A program made the translations under genes and the position numbers. Under the pieces are notes generated by a model that was not told where the DNA came from, searched no databases, and saw nothing but the letters and a program-made list of their open reading frames with translations. Shown piece by piece: positions 15,811 through 23,097 of a DNA stretch of 29,255 bases. Numbering within the stretch: the stretch's first letter is position 1; every line of letters begins with the position of its first letter. The stretch is from an archaeon (GTDB lineage Archaea; Asgardarchaeota; Hermodarchaeia; Hermodarchaeales; Hermodarchaeaceae): positions 1 through 29,255 of the forward strand of contig JABXGU010000613.1 of assembly GCA_016550415.1 (NCBI GenBank). The letters run 5' to 3'.

Positions 15811-16476
15811 GTGTTCAGTGTTCGCCCACTCTTCGATAATCGTGAAGATGCTGGTTATAAGTTGGCAGCTGAATTATCAAAGCTGAACTTAAAAAATATC
15901 CTCATTTTAGCCATCCCCTGTGGCGGTGTTCCTGTTGGCATATCAATTGCCAAAGAACTTGCAACTGAATTCAATCTTATGATTGTCAGGAAATTGCAAA
16001 TCCCATGGAATCCAGAAGCAGGATTTGGCGCTATTACCCCCGATGGCACATATCTCCTCAACCCCAACTTGGCACCACATCTTAATCTCTCAGATATTAA
16101 AATCCAAGAAATCAAGTCACGCACACTAGCAGAAATTGAGAGGCGCCGCCAACGTTTCTGTGGTAACCGGTCTTCACCCGAGATTCGAGATAGACCAGTT
16201 ATTTTAGTAGATGACGGGCTTGCTTCAGGATATACAATGCTGGTTGCTGCTAAATCGGTAAAAAAGGCAAAACCGAGTCAGCTTATAGTAGCTTCGCCAG
16301 TAGCCTCCATCAGCGCTGCTAATCTCCTTAAGTCTGAGTGTGATACACTTGTGGCACTTCATGTTAGTTCAGCGGTGCCCTTCGCTGTTGCCAGCTTCTA
16401 CAAACATTGGCACGACCTTTCCGATGAAGAGGTTATCCATTACCTTAAATCCTTCAAAGGTAACGATGAATGCTAA
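15811..16476 (+). CDS. Phosphoribosyltransferase-domain protein
   Basis: 221 residues with a type I phosphoribosyltransferase fold. The PRPP loop is VILVDDGLASGYTM (about 130-143; Asp134-Asp135), and the pyrophosphate-loop region is AIPCGGVPVGISIAKEL (about 34-50). The N-terminus (FSVRPLFDNREDAGYKLAAEL) and the NPEAGFGAITPDG segment match the uncharacterised COG1926-type group rather than purine or orotate salvage enzymes. The nucleobase or other substrate is therefore unknown, and some members of this group may be hydrolases or regulators. The start is GTG at 15811 with AAGGTG seven bases upstream. A ferredoxin gene begins 35 bases downstream on the same strand. Confidence 0.8.
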   Translation: MFSVRPLFDNREDAGYKLAAELSKLNLKNILILAIPCGGVPVGISIAKELATEFNLMIVRKLQIPWNPEAGFGAITPDGTYLLNPNLAPHLNLSDIKIQEIKSRTLAEIERRRQRFCGNRSSPEIRDRPVILVDDGLASGYTMLVAAKSVKKAKPSQLIVASPVASISAANLLKSECDTLVALHVSSAVPFAVASFYKHWHDLSDEEVIHYLKSFKGNDEC

Positions 16477-16511
16477 AGATGAGAAACTCAATATAGCTCT
16501 TCCATCACAAT

Positions 16512-16862
16512 GTGAGAAGATTAGAATTGCCAATTGACAAATCATTCCAAAGAACATGGCAAATTCATGGAAACCATAACGGTCACACCGTATGGCAATC
16601 TGCAACATCCAAACTTGGTATCCATGGTACTCGTGTAGCAATTGATTTGGACGCGTGCACAGGCTGTTTAAAATGCCTTGCCGTATGTCCAGTCGAAGTA
16701 TTCATTAAATGGGCACCAAAAAACCATCAAACCCGAATTGACCCTGCGGGTGAGGACAATTGCCTGGAATGTCTTGCCTGTGAACTAATTTGCCCAATGG
16801 ATGCCATTCTCATCTCTCGTGCCACCTCAAACAATGATACCCTTAACGCTTTATTGGAATGA
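16512..16862 (+). CDS. Di-cluster [4Fe-4S] ferredoxin, FixX-like
   Basis: 116 residues. The N-terminal 45 residues lack cysteines, and two complete cluster motifs follow: Cys49-x2-Cys52-x2-Cys55-x3-Cys59-Pro and Cys84-x2-Cys87-x2-Cys90-x3-Cys94-Pro. The spacing between the motifs is larger than in compact bacterial ferredoxins and resembles FixX, the ferredoxin partner of ETF:quinone oxidoreductase. The acyl-CoA dehydrogenase that follows about 50 bases later makes a role in passing electrons from acyl-CoA oxidation plausible. No ETF subunit is in the window, so the partner is inferred. The start is a GTG at 16512; TTG at 16527 is an alternative and no clear ribosome-binding site decides between them. 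Confidence 0.82.
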   Translation: MRRLELPIDKSFQRTWQIHGNHNGHTVWQSATSKLGIHGTRVAIDLDACTGCLKCLAVCPVEVFIKWAPKNHQTRIDPAGEDNCLECLACELICPMDAILISRATSNNDTLNALLE

Positions 16863-16912
16863 AGACCAAACATTCCCTGTTAATATTATAGAATAATATG
16901 GAGTTTTCCTAT

Positions 16913-18178
16913 ATGTTTGACATTATCCTCAGTAAAGATGAACGCACTATACGAGATGAAGTGCGCACATTCGTACGCGATAAAGTCGAACCTGATCTTA
17001 TCATACGAATGGACGGTGACGAACAAGAATATCCCTACGACTTTGTAAAGGCTGCCGCCAAGGAAAACATACTAGGTCTACGATTCCCCAAAGAATATGG
17101 AGGGCGTGGACTGAATTGGGTTGCTGAAATGGCAGCCATAGAAGAAATAGGCGTACTCGGTATTTCCCTTGGTTGCGCATACTCCTTGCCCAGCATCATT
17201 GGCGAAGCCATAGATAAATTTGGAACTAAAGAACAAAAGCTCAACTATCTCGCTCCCACTCTTCGTGGAGAAAAAATCTGTGCTGAAGGACTAACAGAGC
17301 CCCGTGGCGGATCTGACTTTTTTGGTACCATAACCACAGCAACCCCAAAAGGCAACCATTTCCTCATCAATGGTGAGAAACGATTTGTTGCTGGAGGTAT
17401 TGGTGCAGACTATTTTCTCGTCTATGCAAAAACTGACTTCAAAGCTAAGCCACACAAATCTCTAAGTGCATTCCTTGTAGACCGAGATATGGGTGTGGAA
17501 GTAGATGAGCAATACAGCTTGATGGGCTGCCGTGGCATGGGTGCTGCCCGTATAATCCTTCATGATGTCAAGGTTCCTAAGGATAACTTGATTGGTTCTC
17601 TAAATGTTGCCACAGACATTTTCAATGCTATGATGGTTCCTGAGCGTTTAACCTCGGCAGCTGGGGCAATTGGGCTTGGACGTGTTGCGCTCGAAATCGC
17701 TATTCGTTACGCTGCTCGCCGAGAAGCCTTTGGGCGCACCATTAGCCGCTTCGAAGGGGTCAGTTTCAAAATTTCTGATGTCGCAACCGCTCTTGATGCT
17801 GCACGCGGACTAGTGTATCGAGCAGCCCGACTAGCAGATGCTAAACTACCCTGTCGAAAAGCAGTTTCCCAAGCGAAACTATTCGCCACAGAAGCCTGTT
17901 ATCAGACTGTCTCAGAGGCTATGCAGATACTTGGCGGTATCGGCTACACAGATGTTTATCCGATTGAGCGACTTTTCCGTGATGCTCGTCTTAGCACCAT
18001 TTGGACTGGAACCAGTGAGATAATGCGCCTAATAATCCAAAGTGAAGTATTCAAGGAAGTTCTGGGAGAAACACGAGGTTCTAAACGAGATGTGGAGCTA
18101 GATACACCAGGTGCTAGCAAAACTGCTGAAAAGGTATACCGGGCTGACCCTGACCAATACAGAACGGATGGGACTTAA
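16913..18178 (+). CDS. Acyl-CoA dehydrogenase
   Basis: 421 residues with the usual three-domain order: N-terminal helices, a middle beta domain (CAEGLTEPRGGSDFFG; FAD/substrate contact), and C-terminal helices (RREAFGRTISRFEGVSFKISD; AMQILGGIGYTDVYPIERLFRDAR). It introduces the trans double bond into an acyl-CoA and passes electrons to ETF or a similar carrier. At the MCAD/SCAD catalytic-glutamate position (YEGT) this protein has Thr365 (WTGTSEIMR). A glutamate in MMVPERLTSA (Glu244) aligns instead with the base of isovaleryl-CoA and long-chain dehydrogenases, suggesting a branched or long substrate. I chose the ATG at 16913 because GGAG lies nine bases upstream; an ATG at 16898 is also in frame. 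The 3' end overlaps the convergent radical SAM gene by four bases. Confidence 0.9.
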   Translation: MFDIILSKDERTIRDEVRTFVRDKVEPDLIIRMDGDEQEYPYDFVKAAAKENILGLRFPKEYGGRGLNWVAEMAAIEEIGVLGISLGCAYSLPSIIGEAIDKFGTKEQKLNYLAPTLRGEKICAEGLTEPRGGSDFFGTITTATPKGNHFLINGEKRFVAGGIGADYFLVYAKTDFKAKPHKSLSAFLVDRDMGVEVDEQYSLMGCRGMGAARIILHDVKVPKDNLIGSLNVATDIFNAMMVPERLTSAAGAIGLGRVALEIAIRYAARREAFGRTISRFEGVSFKISDVATALDAARGLVYRAARLADAKLPCRKAVSQAKLFATEACYQTVSEAMQILGGIGYTDVYPIERLFRDARLSTIWTGTSEIMRLIIQSEVFKEVLGETRGSKRDVELDTPGASKTAEKVYRADPDQYRTDGT

Positions 18179-19170
18179 TTCTTATTTTTTACAGCATAAT
18201 ATGTTTCACCAATGTGCTGACGGGTAATAATTTTATTATCCTCCAGAAGCAGTCTTATGTGGCGAAGAATTATAGAGATTGGCATGTCCAACGAAAGGGC
18301 AAGATCGCTAAGACGGCACGGTCGACGGTGGAGCATAGTCACTATTTCATCGTGAATTTCATGGTGAGACTTCCACCTAGTTGTCTTCCCGCGTGCATCA
18401 TGTAATCCATAAATCCACAGTTTTGTCTTTCCAATGATTTCGCTTAATTCGCTAGCGAACTTCTTTAACCTAAACAAATCAATGGAAAGCACAGAAGGAT
18501 CTCCAGGAGGGCGCCAAGGAGTATAAAGCTGCAAAAGATCCACTTGGGGTGCTAATTCTTTGATTTTCTTTTGTAGATTTTCTTTGCCTTGACCTTCAAA
18601 ATTTGTAATACCGGATACGGTCTCCAATAACATCACTTCCAATGCGATAGTTGTTTGTGTCTGTCGGCGGAGTCGTCGAATACCTTTCATTAGTTGCTTG
18701 TGACGGAATGGAATGAGGGGTCTGTTAATGGACTGTAATGTTTCCTCATCTCCTGCATCAAACTTCACTGTGACGATATCAACTTGGGCTACTGATTCAA
18801 GCACCTTTGGATTTGTAAGTAAAGAACCATTTGTCAACAAAACAAGAGGAATATCAAAACGGTCACGTAACTGATTTGCCATCTTGCCAAGTTGAAGGTT
18901 AAGTGTCGGTTCCCCAGATCCTGAAAAAGTAATCACGTCAAGGCTCTCTACATCTATCTTCATTAGGTAAGTATCTAAATCGGAGAGCATTTGCGTTACT
19001 GTTGGCAACTTTTCTTGGATCAAATTCAAATTACGAATAGGATGATGTGTTGGGCCCAATTGACAATAGATGCAATTAAAGGTACACCGTTTAGGAGGGG
19101 GAACTGGATCAATTCCCAGAGACCGACCAAAGCGCCATGATGGCACTGGTCCATAGACTGTATTTCCCAT
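18175..19170 (-). CDS. Radical SAM protein, TYW1-like (COG0731-type), with C-terminal winged helix
   Basis: 331 residues. The radical SAM motif is CTFNCIYC (Cys29, Cys33, Cys36), preceded by the SLGIDPVPPP segment found in the group related to wyosine-synthesis enzymes. The SAM-binding SGSGEPTLN follows near 85-93. The last 70 residues (SHHEIHDEIVTMLHRRPCRLSDLALSLDMPISIILRHIRLL) look like a winged-helix domain, unusual for tRNA-modifying TYW1. The precise reaction is unknown; this group is often annotated only as radical SAM protein. The start is the ATG at 19170, with GGAG seven bases upstream. It lies 93 bases behind the DUF134 gene on the same strand, so the two may be cotranscribed and share a metal- or cofactor-related role. 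Confidence 0.83.
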   Translation of the reverse strand: MGNTVYGPVPSWRFGRSLGIDPVPPPKRCTFNCIYCQLGPTHHPIRNLNLIQEKLPTVTQMLSDLDTYLMKIDVESLDVITFSGSGEPTLNLQLGKMANQLRDRFDIPLVLLTNGSLLTNPKVLESVAQVDIVTVKFDAGDEETLQSINRPLIPFRHKQLMKGIRRLRRQTQTTIALEVMLLETVSGITNFEGQGKENLQKKIKELAPQVDLLQLYTPWRPPGDPSVLSIDLFRLKKFASELSEIIGKTKLWIYGLHDARGKTTRWKSHHEIHDEIVTMLHRRPCRLSDLALSLDMPISIILRHIRLLLEDNKIITRQHIGETYYAVKNKN

Positions 19171-19263
19171 CAGGAGTCTCCTTCGTTTGCAGTTCCTTTC
19201 TACTCACCAATCATATGTTATTGTTCGTCCATCAATCAGACCCAAGATGCTAGTTGGCAGTTA

Positions 19264-19578
19264 CTAGGGCACATTCTTTGTTTCCATTGTAATAGTGATG
19301 GGTCTGTTTTCTGTCAATGCTGTGATGATTTTTTTACGTCCAGATTGTAGTAGACGCCAGATAGTTCCTCTGGAAACACCCATTCTTTTTCCTGCCTGCT
19401 CTTGATCAAGTTCCTCTTTGTCAACTAGTCGCATAGCTTCTAGCTCGGAGGCAAACAGCTGTATGTGGACGGAATTTTTCATTATGTTGGGTGTGAATGT
19501 TGTTGGTGTGGGTACATGGGCAAGGCTGACTGGTTTTGGTGGACGACCTCTACCTCGCCATCCGCGACGATATCTCAT
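19264..19578 (-). CDS. DUF134-family DNA-binding regulator
   Basis: 104 residues. The N-terminus is basic (MRYRRGWRGRGRPPKPV) and ends in the RGRPPKP...F.P pattern of DUF134. A helix with SELEAMRLVDKEELDQEQAG leads into a sigma-region-4-like helix-turn-helix, KRMGVSRGTIWRLLQSGRKKI (about 64-85). Members are predicted transcription regulators of unknown signal and often occur beside NifX/NifB-like and MinD genes, as here. Upstream, an AACTAG-N6-CTAGTT inverted repeat sits between the start codon and a TATA box, so autoregulation is likely. It is divergent from the zinc-ribbon gene. Confidence 0.85.
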   Translation of the reverse strand: MRYRRGWRGRGRPPKPVSLAHVPTPTTFTPNIMKNSVHIQLFASELEAMRLVDKEELDQEQAGKRMGVSRGTIWRLLQSGRKKIITALTENRPITITMETKNVP

Positions 19579-19586
19579 AGTATTTC

Positions 19587-19604
19587 AACTAGGGTTTGCT
19601 AGTT
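19587..19604 (-). promoter_or_regulatory. Operator-like inverted repeat before the DUF134 gene
   Basis: AACTAG (19587-19592) and CTAGTT (19599-19604) form a perfect six-base inverted repeat with a six-base spacer. It lies between the minus-strand TATA box and the DUF134 ATG, at the expected transcription start, which is where an archaeal repressor would act. Confidence 0.5.
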
Positions 19605-19610
19605 CGGTAG

Positions 19611-19621
19611 ATTTATATATT
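19611..19621. promoter_or_regulatory. TATA element of the divergent DUF134 / zinc-ribbon promoters
   Basis: ATTTATATATT can serve as TATA box on either strand. For the minus strand it places the transcript start inside the inverted repeat, and for the plus strand between the two copies of the tandem operator. Confidence 0.5.
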
Positions 19622-19623
19622 TC

Positions 19624-19664
19624 TGTGCATTAACACAAAATAGATTTGTGCATAAGCACAAAAT
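19624..19664 (+). promoter_or_regulatory. Tandem operator upstream of the zinc-ribbon gene
   Basis: Two 18-base copies of TGTGCATWARCACAAAAT start 23 bases apart (19624 and 19647). Each has TGTG...CACA symmetry; in the second, TTTGTGC-ATAA-GCACAAA is a perfect inverted repeat. They flank the expected transcript start of the zinc-ribbon gene, so a dimeric regulator binding both sites would block or modulate that promoter. Confidence 0.6.
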
Positions 19665-19687
19665 CAACCCAAAGGTGAAAAGAAAAA

Positions 19688-19981
19688 ATGTGGCGACAAG
19701 GTGGTCGCGGTCGGCGACAAGGAAGAAACCAAGGTCAGTGGCCAGGGAATGGCCCCTTCTCACACCTACCACCCTGGAAACGACCAGGCTGGGTTTATGG
19801 GCGCGGAAGCTGCTGGACTATCTACCAAAGGAACCTTCAATCCCCACCTACAAGTTCCGATCAATCAGTGGTTCCTCCTGAACAACTATTCCCAAGTGTA
19901 GCATTCTGTAATAATTGTGGCGAATCACTAGTACCCAATGCCAGATTCTGTAGTGCTTGTGGAGCAGCTGTTAAGTCCTAA
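19688..19981 (+). CDS. Small zinc-ribbon protein with Gly/Arg-rich N-terminus
   Basis: 97 residues. The first 20 residues are rich in Arg, Gly and Gln, then comes a conserved-looking aromatic segment (LPPWKRPGWVYGRGSCW, about 27-43), a Pro/Ser linker and a C-terminal zinc ribbon, FCNNCGESLVPNARFCSACG (Cys74, Cys77, Cys88, Cys91). The ATG has GGTGA upstream, which together with the zinc ribbon selects this frame among three overlapping open frames. Its divergent position next to DUF134 and close to the MinD/NifX operon suggests it belongs to the same system. Nucleic-acid or protein binding is possible; no enzyme motif is seen. Confidence 0.72.
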   Translation: MWRQGGRGRRQGRNQGQWPGNGPFSHLPPWKRPGWVYGRGSCWTIYQRNLQSPPTSSDQSVVPPEQLFPSVAFCNNCGESLVPNARFCSACGAAVKS

Positions 19982-20032
19982 TAGCCTCCATTAAATAGAG
20001 TAGGATTCCATTTTTTAGATTACAAGATGGGT

Positions 20033-20896
20033 TTAGGCTAGCATCGATTCAATATTGGTCCAAATGCTTCGAAGAGTTTTAGAGAGTTCATGTTTTGGAG
20101 CGTGTACAACAACAGGATTACCCTCCACAACCGCCTTGGTCATAATTGAATCATAAGGGATACGACCTACAATTTTGATACCAAGTTCTGTGCAATAACT
20201 CTCTATTTCTTCTGTTTTCTTTATATTCAAGTCAAACTTGTTGATGACAACCATTGCAGGTATCTTGAAGTGTTTGAATAACTGCAATATGCGTTCTAAA
20301 TCATGAAAAGCGGCAACGGTTGGTTCAGCAACCACAAGACCTGCTGTTACCCCAGTAATGGCAGCAATTGCAGCGCAAGCAATACCTGGAGGGCCATCCA
20401 CCAACACCAAATCCTTGTCCTTTGCCTTTACTAATTCTCGTGCACGTTGACGGACAAGGGAAACCAACTTGCCTGAGTTACTCTCCCCTGGCATCAACAG
20501 TGCATGAGCCATGGGGCAGAAGTCAGTTTTAGAGGTGTAAATATAACCAGAAAGTCTTTCCTTCATTTGAACTGCGTCAGCAGGACAAACAAGGGCACAT
20601 ACTCCGCAGCCTTCACACATTAGTGAATCGACATCGAACTCTTCTGAAATTGCATCAAACCGACAGGCAGACACACAGGCACCACATTTCGTGCAAAGTT
20701 CGGGATCAATGAAAGCCATCTTCGTATCAGCAAATTCTTCAGTTTTTTCAATTATTGGAGCAAGTAGAAGGTGTAGATTGGGGGCATCAACATCACAGTC
20801 AGCAACTACATGGTTGGCTGCTAATACTGCCAATGATGCTGTGATTGAGGTTTTTCCTGTTCCACCTTTTCCACTAACAATGGCAAGTTCCTTCAT
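20033..20896 (-). CDS. MinD/ParA-type ATPase with inserted two-cluster ferredoxin domain (second copy)
   Basis: 287 residues. The deviant Walker A motif is GKGGTGKTS (about 9-17). DCDVDAPN (33-40) is the switch region and LVLVDGPPGIAC the Walker B/switch II. Between them a ferredoxin-like domain has two full motifs (Cys68, 71, 74, 78 and Cys94, 97, 100, 104). This COG1149-type architecture belongs to Mrp/NBP35-related P-loop ATPases that may load or sense Fe-S or other metal clusters. The gene overlaps the preceding MinD gene by four bases (translational coupling), so the two probably act as a heterodimer. It is the last gene of the five-gene operon. The exact client is unknown. Confidence 0.87.
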   Translation of the reverse strand: MKELAIVSGKGGTGKTSITASLAVLAANHVVADCDVDAPNLHLLLAPIIEKTEEFADTKMAFIDPELCTKCGACVSACRFDAISEEFDVDSLMCEGCGVCALVCPADAVQMKERLSGYIYTSKTDFCPMAHALLMPGESNSGKLVSLVRQRARELVKAKDKDLVLVDGPPGIACAAIAAITGVTAGLVVAEPTVAAFHDLERILQLFKHFKIPAMVVINKFDLNIKKTEEIESYCTELGIKIVGRIPYDSIMTKAVVEGNPVVVHAPKHELSKTLRSIWTNIESMLA

Positions 20897-21741
20897 TGTT
20901 CCACTCTCCGCTTAATTTCTTTCAATACCTCTTTGAATAGGGCTTTTGACTCCGGTTTTCGCGTCACGAAGGGTATGCCCTCAGAGAAGAGTTCAGCGAT
21001 TTCACGACTATGAGGAATTTCTAGGAGAATTGGAATTTCCTCACTTTTACAAAATCTGGTTACTTGTTGGTCACCGATATCTGCACGGTTGATGATAACT
21101 CCAAATGGGATGTCAAGTCGACGAACAGTTTCCACCGCAAGCTGCAAATCGTGCAATCCAAAAGGTGTGGGTTCTGTAACTAGTAAACAGAAGTCAGCAC
21201 CATGCACTGACTCAACCATTGGACAGGAAACCCCTGGTGGGCAGTCAACGATAATTGTAATTTCTCTGCTGCTTTGGGCTTGTGCCTTCACAGCTTTAAT
21301 GACGGGAATAACAAGTGGCTCTCCCACATCGAGTTCACCATAAATCAACTCAATTCCATTTGTAGTCTTGCCTTTATGGGTTAGACCCAATTGTCGTTTA
21401 TCCTCTTTGATCGCCTTATTCGGGCATGCAAGGATGCATCCGCCGCACCCATAACATAAATTTTCGAAGAATTTGATTCCTGCCTTACCAATGAAAATGG
21501 CATGGTTAGGACAGAATGCCATACATTTCTTTGATCGTGTGCATAGATCTTCATTGAAACCGGGGACCATTGTATAGACCTGTTTACTAATTGGCGTTTC
21601 TAGCGGCAGTAAGGTATGGACATTGGGCTCATCAACGTCACAATCTAGCACCTGCACCTTTCCATTAATGGAGAGTGCTAAATTGACAGCTACTGTAGTC
21701 TTGCCAGTACCTCCTTTACCACTTGCTACTGCAATAATCAC
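20893..21741 (-). CDS. MinD/ParA-type ATPase with inserted ferredoxin domain (first copy)
   Basis: 282 residues, same architecture as its neighbour: Walker A SGKGGTGKTT (7-16), DCDVDEPN (33-40), IVDCPPGVSC as Walker B/switch II, and an inserted ferredoxin-like domain. Its first cluster motif is damaged: Cys67-x2-Ser70-x2-Cys73-x3-Cys77, with serine where the second cysteine is expected. The second motif, Cys96-x2-Cys99-x2-Cys102-x3-Cys106, is complete. The pair may thus be asymmetric in cluster content. The start is GTG at 21741, preceded by GGATGTGA. It lies 58 bases after the NifX-like gene and overlaps the next MinD gene. Confidence 0.86.
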   Translation of the reverse strand: MIIAVASGKGGTGKTTVAVNLALSINGKVQVLDCDVDEPNVHTLLPLETPISKQVYTMVPGFNEDLCTRSKKCMAFCPNHAIFIGKAGIKFFENLCYGCGGCILACPNKAIKEDKRQLGLTHKGKTTNGIELIYGELDVGEPLVIPVIKAVKAQAQSSREITIIVDCPPGVSCPMVESVHGADFCLLVTEPTPFGLHDLQLAVETVRRLDIPFGVIINRADIGDQQVTRFCKSEEIPILLEIPHSREIAELFSEGIPFVTRKPESKALFKEVLKEIKRRVEQ

Positions 21742-21799
21742 ATTTTCACATCCTACTATCCAAACAGAAGATTGGACCAGGTGGAAACCTATCTACGAA

Positions 21800-22174
21800 C
21801 TACTTGTGACGAGCTTCACGACAACCTTCTGTTAACTCTACCAGTTCATCTCGTGCAAAAGCTCTAAGCACTCCTCCAAGGGTATCGACATTTGCCTGCA
21901 ACACAGCAACACTCTCTGCCTGAAACGCTCGTAATGCTCGGGGACCCATTCCATAAGTGATGACAATGTCAGGGTTGAAACTCAATAATAGGTCTGGTGG
22001 ATGCCCTTGTCCTCCAAAATGAGAACTTCTATTCATCTTAAATTCCAGAGATTGGATTTTCCCACTCCTCTCGACTTCTGCTACAGCGAAATATGGGGCT
22101 CGTCCGAAATGTGGGGATAGCTTGCTTTCTTCACCCTCTTCATTCAATACAGGTACGACAACCCTCTGACTCAT
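21800..22174 (-). CDS. NifX/NafY-type dinitrogenase iron-molybdenum cofactor-like protein (second copy)
   Basis: 124 residues of the RNase H-like NifX / NifB C-terminal family. Visible features are VVVPVLNEEGEESKLSPHFGRAPYFAVAEV (about 4-33), where His and Gly-Arg of PHFGRA are typical, then IVITYGMGPRALRAFQ and an AFARDEL helix. A histidine-rich loop, SSHFGGQGHPP (about 50-60), could take part in metal binding. The family binds Fe-S or Fe-Mo-type cofactors, and many archaeal copies, as here, lie far from any nif structural gene. The start is the ATG at 22174, with GGAG nine bases upstream; the frame is open to 22207. It is four bases or a little more from its partner gene and presumably cotranscribed. 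Confidence 0.83.
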   Translation of the reverse strand: MSQRVVVPVLNEEGEESKLSPHFGRAPYFAVAEVERSGKIQSLEFKMNRSSHFGGQGHPPDLLLSFNPDIVITYGMGPRALRAFQAESVAVLQANVDTLGGVLRAFARDELVELTEGCREARHK

Positions 22175-22211
22175 ATTGTTCAACTCCATTATCTGGTCGT
22201 TTTTCATAGCT

Positions 22212-22637
22212 TTAGCTTTGCCTACGACCCCTTCCTCGTCCCATTCCTCGACCCATTCCTCGACCCATACCCCGGCCTATACCTGTATGGGCTGGTGCTG
22301 TTGCTCCGCTTAAGGTTGTTAATTTTCCTAAACGAAATTGTTCAATTGCGTTCCTTACAGTGCCGGAAATGCCAGTATGAATCTTCACTTCACCTGCAGC
22401 TAGGGCATCATATGCATTTGGGCCAACATTTCCTGTCAATACTGCAGTAGCTCCTCTCTCTATTATTAGCTGGGCAGCTTGGATACCTGCACCTCCTGAT
22501 GCCATTGCACCCGGATTTGGTATAGCTTCGAATTGTAATGTATCTGGATCTACAAGGATGAAATTGGCACATCGTCCAAAACGCACATCAATTGGTGCAT
22601 CAAGGGTTGGACCCTGTGCTGTTACACAAATTTTCAT
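22212..22637 (-). CDS. NifX/NafY-type protein with GRGM-repeat tail (first copy)
   Basis: 141 residues. The first 110 form the same NifX-like domain (MKICVTAQGPTLDAPIDVRFGRCANFILVD; VRFGRC replaces the usual FGR-A, adding a cysteine). VLTGNVGPNAYDAL and KIHTGISGTVRNAIEQF follow. The tail is a low-complexity repeat, G-I/M-G-R-G-M units ending in GRGRRQS (about 118-141). The start is the ATG at 22637 with GAGGT eight bases upstream. It would bind an Fe-S or similar cofactor in the cytosol together with its neighbour. The basic tail might contact nucleic acid or membrane, which is only inference. Confidence 0.84.
   Translation of the reverse strand: MKICVTAQGPTLDAPIDVRFGRCANFILVDPDTLQFEAIPNPGAMASGGAGIQAAQLIIERGATAVLTGNVGPNAYDALAAGEVKIHTGISGTVRNAIEQFRLGKLTTLSGATAPAHTGIGRGMGRGMGRGMGRGRGRRQS
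22233..22280. repeat. Four 12-base tandem units coding GRGM repeats
   Basis: On the plus strand, CCTCGTCCCATT, CCTCGACCCATT, CCTCGACCCATA and the degenerate CCCCGGCCTATA follow one another without gaps. In the minus-strand protein they code the Gly-Met/Ile-Gly-Arg tail. Such units expand and contract easily, so the tail length may vary between strains. Confidence 0.8.
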
Positions 22638-22655
22638 ATTTTTTTACCTCGTTTT

Positions 22656-23075
22656 TCATTTTGGTGGGTGTGCCAGACGGTGTAAGCTAGGACTATCACA
22701 TTGTGGGCAGTATTCGGGGCGACCAGTTCCAAATGGTTCACTCCATTGGTGTTTACACCTAAAGCACTCGAACCAGCGTTCTGTTGGTAACTTGTATGGT
22801 CCTCCGTGTATTCGCAGTGCCTTTCCATTAGCGACCACATCTGCCAATTTACTTCGGGCTGAACGTAGGATGCGGTGTAGCGTGGGTTGGGACACTTTCA
22901 GTTGTTGGGCTGCCTTTGTTTGAGAAAGTCTCCTATAATCGACTAATCGTATAGCCTCCAACTCATCGATGGTGAGTACCACTTCTTTGAGGGCGGCAAT
23001 AGGGATGCCTCGAGGCTTATAGTAGGTCGTTTCTGGTTCTGAACTTACGAATCTGCGTTTGTATGGTCTTGGCAC
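22656..23075 (-). CDS. DUF134-family regulator with C-terminal zinc ribbon
   Basis: 139 residues. The N-terminus has the DUF134 pattern (MPRPYKRRFV...TYYKPRGIPI), followed by a helix (LTIDELEAIRLVDYRRLSQTKAA) and a helix-turn-helix (QQLKVSQPTLHRILRSARSKL, about 57-77). A C-terminal zinc ribbon, Cys104-x2-Cys107 and Cys123-x2-Cys126, extends the basic family form. It heads the operon with the two NifX-like and two MinD genes and is the likely regulator of that operon. The start is GTG at 23075, two bases from a perfect 20-base palindrome, so the protein may bind its own promoter. It probably responds to a metal or Fe-S cofactor signal; this is inference from the neighbours. Confidence 0.85.
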   Translation of the reverse strand: MPRPYKRRFVSSEPETTYYKPRGIPIAALKEVVLTIDELEAIRLVDYRRLSQTKAAQQLKVSQPTLHRILRSARSKLADVVANGKALRIHGGPYKLPTERWFECFRCKHQWSEPFGTGRPEYCPQCDSPSLHRLAHPPK

Positions 23076-23076
23076 A

Positions 23077-23096
23077 TTATGAATATATATTCATAA
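23077..23096. promoter_or_regulatory. Perfect 20-base palindrome at the start of the DUF134/NifX/MinD operon
   Basis: TTATGAATATATATTCATAA is exactly self-complementary and lies between the presumed TATA box (23098-23108) and the GTG start codon. It is in the right place to act as an operator. The TGAA...TTCA symmetry recalls ArsR/SmtB-type metal-sensor sites, but the binding protein is not known. Confidence 0.6.
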
Positions 23097-23097
23097 C

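Noticed and set aside
19648..19901. Alternative overlapping frames at the zinc-ribbon gene
   Set aside because: Only the frame starting at 19688 reads through the two Cys-x2-Cys pairs and has a GGTGA ribosome-binding site.
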